Positions 8,938 to 16,513 of a stretch of 64,000 nucleotides of DNA are shown in pieces (within the stretch, counting starts at the first letter, position 1; every line of letters starts with the position of its first letter). Location of the stretch: NCBI RefSeq assembly GCF_900110245.1, contig NZ_FOCZ01000019.1, forward strand, positions 1-64,000, given 5' to 3'. The DNA comes from Niastella yeongjuensis. GTDB lineage: Bacteria > Bacteroidota > Bacteroidia > Chitinophagales > Chitinophagaceae. The notes under the pieces are model-generated. The model worked only from the letters and a program-made list of their open reading frames with translations, had not been told where the DNA came from and ran no database searches. A program made the position numbers and the translations under genes.

Positions 8938-9480
8938 ATGCTTCACTTCATAGCCATAGTAGCTCCCGATAACATAAACCAACAGGTATTGCACTGGAAA
9001 CACTACATGCGTGACCGGTTCTTGTGTAAAGTGGCCTTGAAATCGCCGGCACATATTACGCTCATTTCTCCTTTCGATATGCCTGAAAATCTGGAGCCTG
9101 CTATGCAGGAACTATTACTCCCGTTTGCAGCCCAACAACAGGGCTTTTCCGTTCACTTGAAAAACTTCGCGGCCTTTAAACCGCGGGTAATATATGTAGA
9201 TGTAATGCCCGGCGTCGCATTGAATGAATTGAAAACAGCTCTTGAAACTACACTTTTGCAAAACAACCGCTTTCTCATCAAAAAAGAAGAACGCCCCTTT
9301 CACCCGCACGTTACCATTGCCAACCGCGGCCTCCGTAAAGAAGATTTCCCTGAGGCCTGGCAGTATTTTCAACACCTCAACTATGAAACATCCTTTACTG
9401 CCAACACCATTGCCCTGCTGCGTCATAACGGTCAGGTATGGGAAATAGCCCGGTCATTTCCATTTGGCTTTAAACGTTAA
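8938..9480 (+). CDS. 2'-5' RNA ligase family protein (LigT-like)
   Basis: 180 residues with the two-histidine signature of the 2H phosphoesterase superfamily: HITLISPF (His39-x-Thr41) and HPHVTIANR (His124-x-Thr126). Length and spacing suit the LigT/YjcG-like 2'-5' RNA ligase/cyclic phosphodiesterase proteins. The cellular substrate is not known for most of these. It is monocistronic, and its promoter sits so close to the ATG that translation probably starts without a leader. Confidence 0.88.
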   Translation: MLHFIAIVAPDNINQQVLHWKHYMRDRFLCKVALKSPAHITLISPFDMPENLEPAMQELLLPFAAQQQGFSVHLKNFAAFKPRVIYVDVMPGVALNELKTALETTLLQNNRFLIKKEERPFHPHVTIANRGLRKEDFPEAWQYFQHLNYETSFTANTIALLRHNGQVWEIARSFPFGFKR

Positions 9481-9524
9481 AAAAGATTTTACCCCTTAAA
9501 ATATTTTCACCCCATGCAACATTT

Positions 9525-9562
9525 TACGAAATCCATCGTATATTTATACGAAAGATGTCGTA
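9525..9562. promoter_or_regulatory. Tandem 16-bp dyad operator TACGA-N6-TCGTA
   Basis: Two dyads with identical half-sites, TACGAAATCCATCGTA (9525-9540) and TACGAAAGATGTCGTA (9547-9562), start 22 bp apart, about two helical turns. They lie 28-66 bp upstream of the coiled-coil gene. The layout suggests a dimeric repressor binding side by side. BlaI/MecI- or TetR-type regulators are possible; no regulator gene is adjacent. Confidence 0.65.
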
Positions 9563-9590
9563 ATTAGTCAATCTTTAAAAGTAAACAACC

Positions 9591-10496
9591 ATGAAATTGA
9601 ATCAACCGCTTATCCGCTGGGGTTCGCTGGCGCTGGTAACCAGTGTAGTTACGTTACTGGCTTTTACCGGCGGCCCGCAAAAGGAACAGAGCATTTTTAA
9701 CCATAACACCGATACCATTCCCACCCAAAAAAGAAATAAAATTACCAGGGAAGATGCCAATGATCGCGACCTGGATAAAGAGTTACGCCAGCTGGATGAT
9801 GCCAAAGAGAAGCTGGAACAAATGAAAGACAGGGACTGGGAACAGATCTCAAAGCAGGTGGAAGAAACGATCTATAAAATAGATTTCGATAAAATACAAC
9901 AACAGGTTGATGAAGCTGTGAAACGCATAGATGTGGAGAAGATGCACCGCGAGGTGGAAGAATCGCTTCGCAGGATAGACTTCGATAAAATTCAACAGAA
10001 CATTGATCAGGTTAACAAAGAAGATCTAAAACGGGAGATTGAAAAGGCCAGAAGAGAAGTGGAGAATGCACTCAGAAATGAGGAATGGAAACAGGAGTTG
10101 AAAGAAGCCCAACGGCGTAGCAAAGACGATGTTCAGAAAGAACTCGACAACGCCAAAAAAGAAATGGACCGGGTAAAAGAAGAACTCCGCAACCAGAAAT
10201 TCGATTTCAAAAAAGATATGGACAAAGCCCGGGAAGAAGTTGACAAAGCCAGGGAAGAAATGAAAGGATACCAGGAATTGATCTACGAAATGGAGAAAGA
10301 CGGTTTACTGAACACTAAAGAAGATTACAGCATCGAGTATAAATCGAGCGACCTGTTTATCAATGATAAGAAACAACCACAATCAGTAACTGATAAATAC
10401 AGCAAGTACTTTAAGAAAAAGAATATAGCCATAAAAAAACAAGGTGGTAAAATGAAAATCAACCATCAGGAACGTTCGGATACGCATTTAGACTAG
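9591..10496 (+). CDS. Membrane-anchored or exported coiled-coil protein of unknown function
   Basis: 301 residues. An N-terminal hydrophobic segment (about 12-27, LALVTSVVTLLAF) reads as a signal or anchor. From about residue 50 to 230 the chain is almost wholly charged helix with internal repeats built on (V/I)DFDKIQQQVDEAVKRID and VEESLRRIDFDKIQQNID, a long coiled coil. A short C-terminal domain (YSIEYKSSDLFINDKKQPQ...) has beta-like composition. No named family was recognised. Similar Lys/Glu-rich repeats occur in tails of Bacteroidota BlaR1-like M56 peptidases (recalled, not checked). Regulation by the double operator at 9525-9562 is likely, and a strong terminator follows. Confidence 0.8.
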   Translation: MKLNQPLIRWGSLALVTSVVTLLAFTGGPQKEQSIFNHNTDTIPTQKRNKITREDANDRDLDKELRQLDDAKEKLEQMKDRDWEQISKQVEETIYKIDFDKIQQQVDEAVKRIDVEKMHREVEESLRRIDFDKIQQNIDQVNKEDLKREIEKARREVENALRNEEWKQELKEAQRRSKDDVQKELDNAKKEMDRVKEELRNQKFDFKKDMDKAREEVDKAREEMKGYQELIYEMEKDGLLNTKEDYSIEYKSSDLFINDKKQPQSVTDKYSKYFKKKNIAIKKQGGKMKINHQERSDTHLD

Positions 10497-10511
10497 TGAT
10501 TTTCTCATTTC

Positions 10512-10537
10512 GCCTCCCGGTTCTCCGGGAGGCTTTT
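10512..10537 (+). terminator. Intrinsic terminator
   Basis: Perfect 9-bp stem GCCTCCCGG / CCGGGAGGC with loop TTCT, followed by TTTT, 15 bp after the coiled-coil gene. Confidence 0.85.
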
Positions 10538-10561
10538 ACCCCCCATCAACTGATCGTAAAA

Positions 10562-10602
10562 AGAAAAGAGGCCATCCGCCGTTGCGGATAGCCTCTTTTT
10601 AT
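10562..10602. terminator. Bidirectional terminator
   Basis: A long hairpin (AAAAGAGGC-CATCCGC / GCGGATA-GCCTCTTTT, loop CGTT) has an A-run on the left and a T-run on the right. It can end the plus-strand transcript from 9591 and the minus-strand one from 11037. Confidence 0.85.
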
Positions 10603-10623
10603 TTTTAGTTAGTTTATTCTAAA

Positions 10624-11037
10624 TTATCCTTCCATCATCCGGAAGAAAGGGTGGAACACATCGCCCTCATCTTCCAGTGGCAGGTTGGTAAGATCGAAGC
10701 TCATTTTCAGGGAAACACCTTCTTTAATTATGATCCCCTCACGGCGGGTAGTTTTATAACCTTTCTTCTCCAGGATAATGATCACCTCACCTACGGGCAT
10801 TTGCGGCACTTTAAAGTTGCCCAATGCATCGGTAGTGAATTCTTTCATCTCCTTGCCTTTTGAAGTGGAAATTGATACCGTTACGCCTTGTACTGGTTTT
10901 TTGGTATATGCATCAGCTACGCAGCCCTGTAATACCGGTTCAGTCGATTTACGAAGACCGTTATCGCCGTTAGCTTTGGTTAGCAGAGAAAGAGGCAATA
11001 ACGCTGCTAATAACAGGTAATTCTTTTTACCTCTCAT
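10624..11037 (-). CDS. Exported protein with carboxypeptidase-like regulatory domain
   Basis: 137 residues with a signal peptide (basic start, hydrophobic 6-20). It is followed by a single beta-sandwich of the CarboxypepD_reg-like/DUF4480 type: LQGCVADAYTKKPVQGVTVS, TDALGNFKVPQMPVG and a closing strand around 95-115. This fold is usually the N-terminal plug-side domain of SusC/TonB receptors, but here it stands alone, as is common in Bacteroidota. It probably acts in the periplasm or on the outer membrane. No partner gene is adjacent. Confidence 0.8.
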   Translation of the reverse strand: MRGKKNYLLLAALLPLSLLTKANGDNGLRKSTEPVLQGCVADAYTKKPVQGVTVSISTSKGKEMKEFTTDALGNFKVPQMPVGEVIIILEKKGYKTTRREGIIIKEGVSLKMSFDLTNLPLEDEGDVFHPFFRMMEG

Positions 11038-11200
11038 AAAAATTAGTGTTTAAAAGGTTGGCAAACCAAACATCAGCTGCCATAAGTTTTCAACCAGGAC
11101 CAAACATAAAGACACCAGGTGCGTACATTATGTTGCATTCCCTGCTTGAAGATACTCAAATTTTACCCAGATAAGTTGGTTTTTTCGCCGAAATATTTTA

Positions 11201-12199
11201 TCAGGATTCGCCCAGATCTATTTCGGTATTATCGCCAATATTTAAACTGCGGCTCTCCCCTTTTACTTCGGTATCGCTGCCAATGAGTGAATTGGTTAAT
11301 ACAATATCGTAGAGGTCTGCAAATGAGCCTATAATAGAATCTTTAATTATCGAATAATTGATGGTGGTTTTTTCGCCAATGGTTACATTAGGCCCCACTA
11401 TGGAGTTTTTGATATCGCAGCCTTCGGCCACGCTTACAGGGGGGATAATGATGGTATTTTCAAAATTGTGCTCGGGTGAAATAATCCCGCCAAACTTTTT
11501 TAGCAAAGTGGCATTCGACTCCAGTAAGGTATCCTTCTTGCCACAATCGAACCAGTTCTGCACCTTGAATGGCTGAAACCGGGCGCCATTCTGGATCATG
11601 CATTCCAGGGCATCCGTTATGCTGAATTCGCCGCGGCTCATAACCTGGTTCATGATATTGCTTTCCAGACAATTGAACAGGAAAGACGTTTCTTTGATGC
11701 GGTAAATACCTACGAGGGCCAGGTTCGATTTGGGGATCTGTGGTTTTTCAACCACGCGGGAAATGTACCCATCTTCACCCAGTTCGGCCACCCCGAAATC
11801 GCGGGGATCATCAACCCGTTTTACGCCCAGGGCAGAGCAGGGCATATCGAGCAGTTCCTTTACATCATATTCGCAGATGGTATCACCCAGCACGATGAAC
11901 ATTTCATCATCGCCCACGATGTCTTTGGTCAATTGAATGGCATGGCCAATACCGTGACGTTCGCTCTGGGTAACGAACCAGGCTTTCAATTCGGGATATT
12001 TCTCTTTTACGTAGTCCTGTATTTTATCGCCCAGGTACCCTACTATAAAAACAAATTCACTGATACCCGCATCGCGCAACTGGTCAACAGTAATGCTGAG
12101 GATAGTTTTGCCGGCAAGGGGTATAAGTGCCTTTGGTTGAGTATACGTATGTGGTCGCAGTTTTGTGCCTGCACCTGCTACGGGAATGATTGCTTTCAT
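11201..12199 (-). CDS. Sugar-phosphate nucleotidyltransferase
   Basis: 332 residues. The N-terminal nucleotidyltransferase domain opens with KAIIPVAGAGTKLRPHT and TQPKALIPLAGK, the nucleotide-binding signature (variant of GxGTRLxPxT with Lys for Arg). It also has the sugar-binding VVEKP and a NWFDCGKKDTLLE motif. After about residue 240 hexapeptide-like repeats (VAEGCDIKNSIVGPNVTIGEKTTI) form a left-handed beta helix. This is the layout of glucose-1-phosphate thymidylyl/uridylyltransferase relatives that make NDP-sugars for surface polysaccharide. The exact nucleotide and sugar are not determined, and no glycan genes neighbour it. Confidence 0.88.
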   Translation of the reverse strand: MKAIIPVAGAGTKLRPHTYTQPKALIPLAGKTILSITVDQLRDAGISEFVFIVGYLGDKIQDYVKEKYPELKAWFVTQSERHGIGHAIQLTKDIVGDDEMFIVLGDTICEYDVKELLDMPCSALGVKRVDDPRDFGVAELGEDGYISRVVEKPQIPKSNLALVGIYRIKETSFLFNCLESNIMNQVMSRGEFSITDALECMIQNGARFQPFKVQNWFDCGKKDTLLESNATLLKKFGGIISPEHNFENTIIIPPVSVAEGCDIKNSIVGPNVTIGEKTTINYSIIKDSIIGSFADLYDIVLTNSLIGSDTEVKGESRSLNIGDNTEIDLGES

Positions 12200-12598
12200 T
12201 TGAAAAATATTTGCTTTTCAGCCATTCCGTCTACCAGTTGGCAGACGAAGAACATCCATGCTTATTTATTGAACTTCTGCTTTCTTTTTTTACTAGGCCG
12301 CCAAGCACTGTTATAACTTGAAAAACAAGTGGTTTGTTTTTTTTCAAAGCCGTGAAAATAGTAAAAATTATTTTACCAGCGTTTGTTAGCATAAAAGATG
12401 CCCTAAGCTTAACCCTTTGGAAAGGGTCCTCCTACGCTAAAGCTTCGGCGGACAAAGCAGAAAATCCTCCTTTATCAACAATATCAACCCTGTCAACCTG
12501 CTTTGCCCCCGACTGCGTGCTGCCTAAGCTTTAGTGAAGGCACAAGCCTTGGCATAGGCGGGTCAACTTTTCAACTCCGTTAACTCCCCAAACCGCTG
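12200..12598. repeat. Gene-free region made of several small repeats
   Basis: From left to right it holds an imperfect palindrome with core CCAGTTGG (12225-12252), a hairpin-like stretch CTACGCTAAAGCTTCGGCGGAC (12432-12453), TCAAC words (12474-12500), a second AAGCTTTAG-containing stretch (12510-12560) and more TCAAC words (12562-12590). CTGTCAACCTGCTTT (12490-12504) recurs exactly at 62936-62950. A 66-codon frame across it is a by-product of the repeats. Confidence 0.6.
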
Positions 12599-12606
12599 TA
12601 TATTTG
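12599..12606 (+). promoter_or_regulatory. -7 promoter element TATATTTG of glyA
   Basis: Exact TAnnTTTG ending only 4 bp before the glyA ATG. The transcript should begin at or within the start codon, so the mRNA is predicted to be leaderless. No good -33 TTG was found. Confidence 0.55.
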
Positions 12607-12610
12607 CGCC

Positions 12611-13891
12611 ATGCAAAAAGACACGCTTGTTTTTGACCTTCTCAAGAAAGAATTGGAACGTCAAAGAAATGGAATAGAACTCATTGCTTCAGAAAATTTT
12701 ACATCATACCAGGTAATGCAGGCCATGGGCACTGTACCAACCAACAAATATGCGGAAGGCTATCCCGGCAAACGCTATTATGGTGGTTGTGAAGTGGTAG
12801 ATGAAATTGAAACGCTGGCTATTGAGCGCCTGAAAAAGGTTTTCAATGCCAGTTGGGCCAATGTGCAGCCCCATGCAGGCGCCCAGGCAAATGTGGCCGT
12901 ATTCTTAGCCTGTTTAAAACCAGGCGACAAGATCCTGGGTCTGGATCTGAGCATGGGTGGTCACCTTACCCATGGCAGCCCCGCCAACTTCAGCGGTAAA
13001 AACTACCAGGCGCTGTCGTACGGGGTGAGTAAAGAAACCGGTTTGGTTGACTATGACCAGCTGGAGTCCATCGCCAGAAAGGAAAAACCAAAAATGATTA
13101 TTTGTGGCGCTTCTGCCTACAGCCGCGACTGGGATTATAAACGCATCCGGGCGGTAGCCGATGAAATTGGCGCCCTGGTAATGGCCGATATTGCCCACCC
13201 CGCAGGTTTAATTGCTAAAGGTTTGCTCAACGATCCTTTTGATCATTGTCATATTGTAACCTCAACTACCCATAAAACATTACGCGGTCCCCGTGGCGGT
13301 ATCATCATGCTGCGTCATGATTTCGATAACCCACTGGGTATTAAAGACCCTAAAGGCAATATCCGCTCTATGAGCTCCTGCCTTGACCTGGCCGTTTTCC
13401 CTGGTATGCAGGGCGGACCGCTGGAGCATGTGATCGCTGCCAAAGCAGTAGCTTTTGGTGAAATCCTCACCGATGAGTTCAAAGCCTATGGCGAGCAGAT
13501 CATTAAGAATGCCCAGGCTATGGCCGCCTCTTTTGTTAAACGCGGTTATAACCTCATTAGCAATGGTACCGATAACCATTTAATGCTGATTGACCTGCGT
13601 AACAAAAACATCACCGGTAAAAAAGCCCAGGAAACCCTCGATAAAGCACACATTACACTTAACAAAAATGCAGTGCCTTTCGATGATAAGAGCCCATTCG
13701 TTACCAGTGGTATCCGCGTTGGTGTTCCTGCGATTACTACCCGTGGTATGAACGAAGGACATATGGAAACAGTAGTAAGCATGATCGATAAAGTATTAAT
13801 GGATACTGATAATGAAGCTACCATCACAACTGTTAAGAATGATGTATATGCCTTCATGAAACAGTTCCCGTTATATCCTGAATTGGGATAG
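12611..13891 (+). CDS. glyA: Serine hydroxymethyltransferase
   Basis: 426 residues. This PLP enzyme interconverts serine plus tetrahydrofolate with glycine plus 5,10-methylene-tetrahydrofolate, the main cellular source of one-carbon units. The PLP-binding lysine is in [14 protein letters not shown] (Lys222), with the family motifs ELIASENF (about 23-30), [13 protein letters not shown] and ADIAHPAGL. The N-terminus starts directly at the conserved region, which supports ATG 12611 despite the very close promoter. A GTGAGT-type repeat follows the stop codon immediately. Confidence 0.97.
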   Translation: MQKDTLVFDLLKKELERQRNGIELIASENFTSYQVMQAMGTVPTNKYAEGYPGKRYYGGCEVVDEIETLAIERLKKVFNASWANVQPHAGAQANVAVFLACLKPGDKILGLDLSMGGHLTHGSPANFSGKNYQALSYGVSKETGLVDYDQLESIARKEKPKMIICGASAYSRDWDYKRIRAVADEIGALVMADIAHPAGLIAKGLLNDPFDHCHIVTSTTHKTLRGPRGGIIMLRHDFDNPLGIKDPKGNIRSMSSCLDLAVFPGMQGGPLEHVIAAKAVAFGEILTDEFKAYGEQIIKNAQAMAASFVKRGYNLISNGTDNHLMLIDLRNKNITGKKAQETLDKAHITLNKNAVPFDDKSPFVTSGIRVGVPAITTRGMNEGHMETVVSMIDKVLMDTDNEATITTVKNDVYAFMKQFPLYPELG

Positions 13892-13998
13892 GTCAGTGGT
13901 GAGTGGTCAGTGGTGAGTAGGTTCCCGAATTTTTAGCAATCTGATTTTTCGCGAGCTTACTCACCACACACAACTCACTTAGCGTATTCACTACTCAC
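13892..13998. repeat. Heptamer array, GTGAGTG type, with inverted arms
   Basis: Left arm: GTCAGTG, GTGAGTG, GTCAGTG, GTGAGTA (13892-13919, exact 7-bp steps). Right arm (13958-13998) has the complementary words ACTCACC, ACAACTCACTT and CACTACTCAC. The arms enclose ~37 bp and begin at the first base after the glyA stop codon. Confidence 0.8.
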
Positions 13999-14010
13999 AA
14001 ACATTAACCC

Positions 14011-14433
14011 ATGATCCAACGTCTACAGTCAATTTGGTTACTTTTGGCTGCCGCAGCCGCTTTTTGCAGTTTGAAGGTCCCCTTTTACAGCGGGCCTATG
14101 ATCGTAGGAAATCAAACCCAACAGGTTAAATTAACTGCGGAAAGTAATCTGCTTTTATTGATCTTAACTGCAGGTGTAGGCATCGCTTCGCTGATCGCAA
14201 TCTTCTTATACAAAAACAGAAAGAAGCAACTCCGTATCGTTTTACTGACTCTGTTAGTATCTATCCTCAACCTGGGTCTGTTCTTTATTGAAATAAAAAA
14301 GTTTGTTCCGGATCAGGGCAATTTGACCCTTACTGCTGTATGCGCCCTCTTTGTTCCCATTCTGTTGTTCTTTGCAATCAGGGGAATTCGCAGGGATGAG
14401 AAACTGGTAAAGAGTCTGGACAGGCTTAGATAG
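14011..14433 (+). CDS. DUF4293 family membrane protein
   Basis: 140 residues with four predicted membrane helices (about 5-22, 46-65, 70-92, 105-125). The opening MIQRLQSIWLLLAA and overall size match DUF4293, a conserved Bacteroidota inner-membrane family of unknown role. It ends with a basic cytoplasmic tail. It converges on 14457-14948 with a 7-bp-stem hairpin at the junction. Confidence 0.85.
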   Translation: MIQRLQSIWLLLAAAAAFCSLKVPFYSGPMIVGNQTQQVKLTAESNLLLLILTAGVGIASLIAIFLYKNRKKQLRIVLLTLLVSILNLGLFFIEIKKFVPDQGNLTLTAVCALFVPILLFFAIRGIRRDEKLVKSLDRLR

Positions 14434-14452
14434 TGAGTTGTCAGTTACTCAC
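14432..14452. repeat. Short GTGAGT hairpin between convergent genes
   Basis: AGTGAGT (14432-14438) pairs with ACTCACT (14446-14452) across a 7-nt loop. It uses the same words as the larger arrays and overlaps the DUF4293 stop codon. Confidence 0.55.
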
Positions 14453-14456
14453 TGTC

Positions 14457-14948
14457 TTACTTCCCCAGTTCCAATTCATATGCAATAAACTTCCTCCCAT
14501 CTTTCAATGCGGTGGTGATCACTTTTACCCTGATGGTAAAGGTGCCATTGCTGTATAAGGTATGCTGGGCTTCCTTGAAATCGAATTTCGCCGTGCTGTG
14601 ATAGTTATTGGCCAGCAGCCAGGCAGCTATTTCCTGGTATTCTTCTTTTTTATAGGTGCGATAGGTGATCAACCGGCTTTTCAGGTTTCTGACGGCCGCA
14701 TCGGCATAAATAAACGATCGTACAACCGCTTTGCCATCTTCCTGCTTATCGAACCAGGAATACTGAAATAACGAACTGGTTGAATCAACATCCTTTTGCA
14801 TCAACAGGTACCCGTCCTTCTTAAGAGTGGTATCTATCCCAACCGGGGTCCAGTCGAGCATGCCGATCAACTGCTGTACAGCTATTTCCTGTGAGTGCGC
14901 GCTTACAGAAGTGATTATCAGTAGTAAAGAAATTATAAATTTATACAT
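14457..14948 (-). CDS. Exported protein of unknown function
   Basis: 163 residues. A clear signal peptide (KFIISLLLIITSVSAHS, cleavage probably after residue 19) is followed by a mixed alpha/beta domain. It holds several aromatic-rich strands (YQEIAAWLLANNYHSTAKFDF, FTIRVKVITT) and ends with an ELELGK tail. No family was recognised. It is probably periplasmic, monocistronic, and converges on the DUF4293 gene. Confidence 0.75.
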   Translation of the reverse strand: MYKFIISLLLIITSVSAHSQEIAVQQLIGMLDWTPVGIDTTLKKDGYLLMQKDVDSTSSLFQYSWFDKQEDGKAVVRSFIYADAAVRNLKSRLITYRTYKKEEYQEIAAWLLANNYHSTAKFDFKEAQHTLYSNGTFTIRVKVITTALKDGRKFIAYELELGK

Positions 14949-15435
14949 TCAACTGCTATAGTTTTTGCAATGTAAGCATTCCAAATGTGTTCATTGTGTT
15001 AAAAGGCTACAAAGGGGCATGGTGAAAATCGGCTACCCTCCCTCGTAAATACCTCAACGCGCTCACAATCACAATTTAATCTTACAAATGATTTTGAAAT
15101 CTGATTTTTATTATTACCTTAGCCACCATATCCACCCCCTATTAAAATAAAGGAAAAGAAGACCTTTAGATTTCATTCCCCTTGACGTAGTAGCCATACT
15201 CCAATATCTGTTAGAATTTCCTACCTGTTGTATTTCCCTAGTTGAAACTTTTTTGTATTTAGTCCAGATCCTGTGTATATCCCACCAGTTTTGGTTTTGT
15301 TACTCCCTAATTATTCCACTCCTGTCTAAAGCCTTTGCGGTCTTACACGAGGTAAGTCGCTAACTGTAATCCGTACGTTTTTACAAACTGCGGCAAGGCT
15401 TTGTATTCTATTTTCTGAACCAAATAAATGTATGT
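14949..15435. other. Intergenic region without a recognisable feature
   Basis: 487 bp, AT-rich, between divergent genes. It carries a TACCTTAG (one mismatch to the -7 consensus) at 15116-15123. No ORF, repeat arm or hairpin of note was seen. It presumably contains the promoter of the T9SS cargo gene. Confidence 0.4.
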
Positions 15436-16335
15436 ATGAAAAAGTTTTACCTCTTGATTTTGGCATTGGTTACTTATGCCGCTACTACAAACGCTCAATG
15501 TCCGGCGGGACTTTATGTACAACCTTACAATTATGGCACTTACACTAAATTGTTTGTTGCCTTTGCCCCTGTTGGCGACAACGGTACTGCCATATTAACT
15601 GTGATTGATGTTTTTAACAAACCCATTCCCAGCATAAGACCTCCACATAATATTAATACCACTTTGACTGCTGATGTTACCGGAACAACAACCGGCGGAA
15701 CCTTTGAATACAATTTTGAGAGTATTGGAAAAGTTCAAATAGAGTGGTTCGAGGGTGGTGTTTTTAAGCAATGTGTGGTTACGAATCTTCCGCCTCCAGC
15801 TTCCCTCCCCATCAAATTATCTTCTTTCACCGGTCGTTTAAGCACTGAAACTGAAGCTACGATCGCCTGGTCTTCTTCCCTGGAAGAAAACAGTTTCAGA
15901 TATGAAGTAGAAAGAAGCGCTGATGGAAAGAACTTTGTAAAGGTGGGTACAGTAACCGCTGCCGGAACTTCTGTACAAACCGTTAAATACTCATTCAATG
16001 ACCCACTTCCTGGTAGCGGCGCTTATTTCTATCGCCTTAAGCTGGTGGATCAGGATGGCAGATCTGAATATTCAAAAACGGTGTATGTGAACAGCAAAAA
16101 AGGCGCTGGCGTGGTTACCAAAGTGTTCCCGAACCCATTCACCAGCGAAATACAGCTGATCGGCGCTACTTCTGCTGACCTTACTACCAACAACATTAAA
16201 GTATTCAGTATTACTGGCCAGCGCGTCGATTATCGCATTGTGGGCGCCAACGCCATCGCAATCGATGACAATGCCCCCAGAGGTTTGTACATCATTAAGA
16301 TCAAGGATCAAACGTTCAAGCTGAGCAAACAATAA
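15436..16335 (+). CDS. Secreted protein with type IX sorting domain
   Basis: 299 residues. Signal peptide (KKFYLLILALVTYAATTNA, cleavage before QCPAG). Residues ~20-125 form a Cys-containing beta domain of unknown type. Residues ~130-215 resemble a fibronectin-like module (LPIKLSSFTGRLSTETEATI, then FRYEVERSADGKNF and YFYRLKLVDQDG). The last ~75 residues are a type A T9SS C-terminal sorting domain, with VFPNPFTSEIQ, IKVFSITGQRV and GLYIIKI. It is therefore secreted to the surface or medium by the T9SS. Its function beyond that is unknown. Confidence 0.9.
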   Translation: MKKFYLLILALVTYAATTNAQCPAGLYVQPYNYGTYTKLFVAFAPVGDNGTAILTVIDVFNKPIPSIRPPHNINTTLTADVTGTTTGGTFEYNFESIGKVQIEWFEGGVFKQCVVTNLPPPASLPIKLSSFTGRLSTETEATIAWSSSLEENSFRYEVERSADGKNFVKVGTVTAAGTSVQTVKYSFNDPLPGSGAYFYRLKLVDQDGRSEYSKTVYVNSKKGAGVVTKVFPNPFTSEIQLIGATSADLTTNNIKVFSITGQRVDYRIVGANAIAIDDNAPRGLYIIKIKDQTFKLSKQ

Positions 16336-16367
16336 GGTATAGTTACCGCAAGTAACACTGTGTTATA

Positions 16368-16402
16368 AAAAAAGCTGTTCCGGTAGCCGGAACAGCTTTT
16401 TT
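16368..16402 (+). terminator. Intrinsic terminator
   Basis: AAAAAAGCTGTTCCGG / CCGGAACAGCTTTTTT form a perfect stem with loop TAG, 33 bp after the T9SS cargo gene. It works for either strand. Confidence 0.9.
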
Positions 16403-16513
16403 AGTGGTGAGTGGTGAGTTGTGAGTGGGAGGCTGAGCTTTAGAGTGCCTGCAAAGTTGGCGAATACCGAAATTTTTTGAACTAACTCACAACTGACAAC
16501 TCACCACTCACTA
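16403..16513. repeat. Heptamer array, GTGAGTG type, with inverted arms
   Basis: Left arm 16403-16429 is made of AGTG, GTGAGTG, GTGAGTT, GTGAGTG. The right arm 16483-16513 is made of CTCACAA, CTGACAA, CTCACCA, CTCACTA. The right arm ends in the uvrA stop codon. A ~52-bp non-repeated spacer separates the arms. Confidence 0.8.

Noticed and set aside
12334-12534. 66-residue plus-strand ORF
   Set aside because: Runs through palindromes and TCAAC repeats; its protein is a translation of the repeats.
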